Under the pieces are notes generated by a model. It saw only the letters and a list, made by a program, of their open reading frames with translations, made no database searches and was not told where the DNA came from. This document shows, one piece after another, positions 40,996 to 41,380 of a stretch of DNA of 41,380 nt. Every line of letters starts with the position of its first letter. The first letter of the stretch is position 1. The position numbers and the translations under genes are program-made. The DNA is from Victivallales bacterium (GTDB taxonomy: Bacteria > Verrucomicrobiota > Lentisphaeria > Oligosphaerales > Oligosphaeraceae), in contig JAFZIJ010000108.1 of NCBI GenBank assembly GCA_017554445.1, forward strand, positions 1-41,380, in the 5' to 3' direction.

Positions 40996-41380
40996 ATGTT
41001 GAAACGTCTTGTACTGAGTTTGTTGGCGTTGCCGATGCTGGCTTTGTGGGGCGACGTGAAGTTGCCCGCCCTGTTTACGAATCATGGTGTGTTGGCACGC
41101 AGTGCGAAGACGCCGATTTTCGGCAAGGCTGATCCGGGCGAGGCCGTAACGGTCAAACTCGCTGATTTGCAAGGTAGTGCGACGGCGGACGCGGCAGGCA
41201 AATGGCGCGTCGATCTGGATGTGTCGAAGCTCGGCGACGGGCCGTTTGAATTGACCATCGCGGGAAAGAATACTATTGTCTTGAAAGACATTCTGATTGG
41301 TGAAGTGTGGCTTTGCTCAGGCCAGTCCAACATGGGCTTCCAACTGAAGCGCGAAGAGCAGGCCAAACGGTTGATCGAGA
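40996..41380 (+). CDS. Sialate O-acetylesterase-like protein (partial, 3' end outside)
   Basis: The first 128 codons of a gene that runs out of the window. It has a signal peptide (MLKRLVLSLLALPMLALWG) and CGGAGG 7 nt before ATG 40996. The mature start VKLPALFTNHGVLARSAKTP, the following Ig-like strands (AVTVKLADL, GKWRVDLDV) and then GEVWLCSGQSNM match the SASA family; the Ser in GQSNM is the nucleophile of the esterase site. Such enzymes remove acetyl groups from sialic acid or other decorated glycans. It is divergent from the ABC transporter genes. Only this N-terminal part can be judged. Confidence 0.85.
   Translation, partial: MLKRLVLSLLALPMLALWGDVKLPALFTNHGVLARSAKTPIFGKADPGEAVTVKLADLQGSATADAAGKWRVDLDVSKLGDGPFELTIAGKNTIVLKDILIGEVWLCSGQSNMGFQLKREEQAKRLIE

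Noticed and set aside
1..41380. tRNA, rRNA, insertion sequence or prophage genes
   Set aside because: Reading the gaps by eye I found no cloverleaf, rRNA-like stretch, transposase or phage gene; a covariance search would be needed to exclude small RNAs fully.

Overview
The window looks like chromosomal DNA of a polysaccharide-degrading bacterium, most probably from the PVC superphylum (Lentisphaerae/Victivallales or Kiritimatiellae type). This is an inference from gene content: many divergent glycoside hydrolases and esterases, a heparinase II/III-type lyase, GH99-like, GH28-like and GH39-like proteins, MFS sugar carriers instead of SusC/SusD pairs, and MEP-pathway isoprenoid genes. G+C content is moderate. 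I see no rRNA, tRNA, insertion sequence, prophage or CRISPR array. There are 31 protein genes, the last cut by the window end.

Layout. 0-6.6 kb: divergent GH20-like and GH2 enzymes without signal peptides, then an aldo/keto reductase with a clear intrinsic terminator. 6.6-7.7 kb: a small protein overlapping a zeta-toxin-like kinase. 7.7-10.4 kb (minus): a stand-alone class II glutamine amidotransferase, an OFA-type MFS carrier and a small membrane protein, with a good promoter in front. 10.6-14.7 kb: an exported beta-helix protein, a sugar isomerase-like TIM barrel and an unrecognised exported protein. 14.8-16.5 kb: a SatD-family protein coupled to a DUF3307 membrane protein. 16.8-23.8 kb: a GH39-like enzyme, a Na/Pi symporter with PhoU-like tail, and an MFS carrier translationally coupled to a heparinase-like lyase. 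23.9-27.1 kb: an alarmone synthetase followed by a separate alarmone hydrolase, then a GH28-like protein. 27.2-30.1 kb: a divergent lipoprotein and a GH99-like protein. 30.4-33.5 kb (minus): a metallophosphoesterase with an SLH repeat, ispD and ispH. 33.7-37.0 kb: a Gfo/Idh/MocA oxidoreductase, an MFS carrier and an SGNH esterase. 37.0-40.7 kb (minus): an FtsX-type ABC permease and its ATPase. 41.0 kb to the end: the start of a sialate O-acetylesterase-like protein.

How it fits together. Exported lyases, beta-helix proteins and esterases would open decorated glycans outside the inner membrane. MFS carriers would import the products, and signal-less hydrolases, oxidoreductases and isomerases would finish them in the cytoplasm. 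The genes sit in many small clusters, not one large locus.

The most interesting non-routine parts are four. (1) The SatD-DUF3307 pair, whose first protein shows the metal-binding spacing of class III nucleotide cyclases. (2) The split alarmone synthetase/hydrolase pair. (3) A family of GGGAGG-headed hairpin repeats that sit directly behind stop codons and show compensatory stem changes. (4) A recurrent set of 7-, 9-, about 30-, 31- and 33-bp tandem repeats that fill many intergenic gaps.
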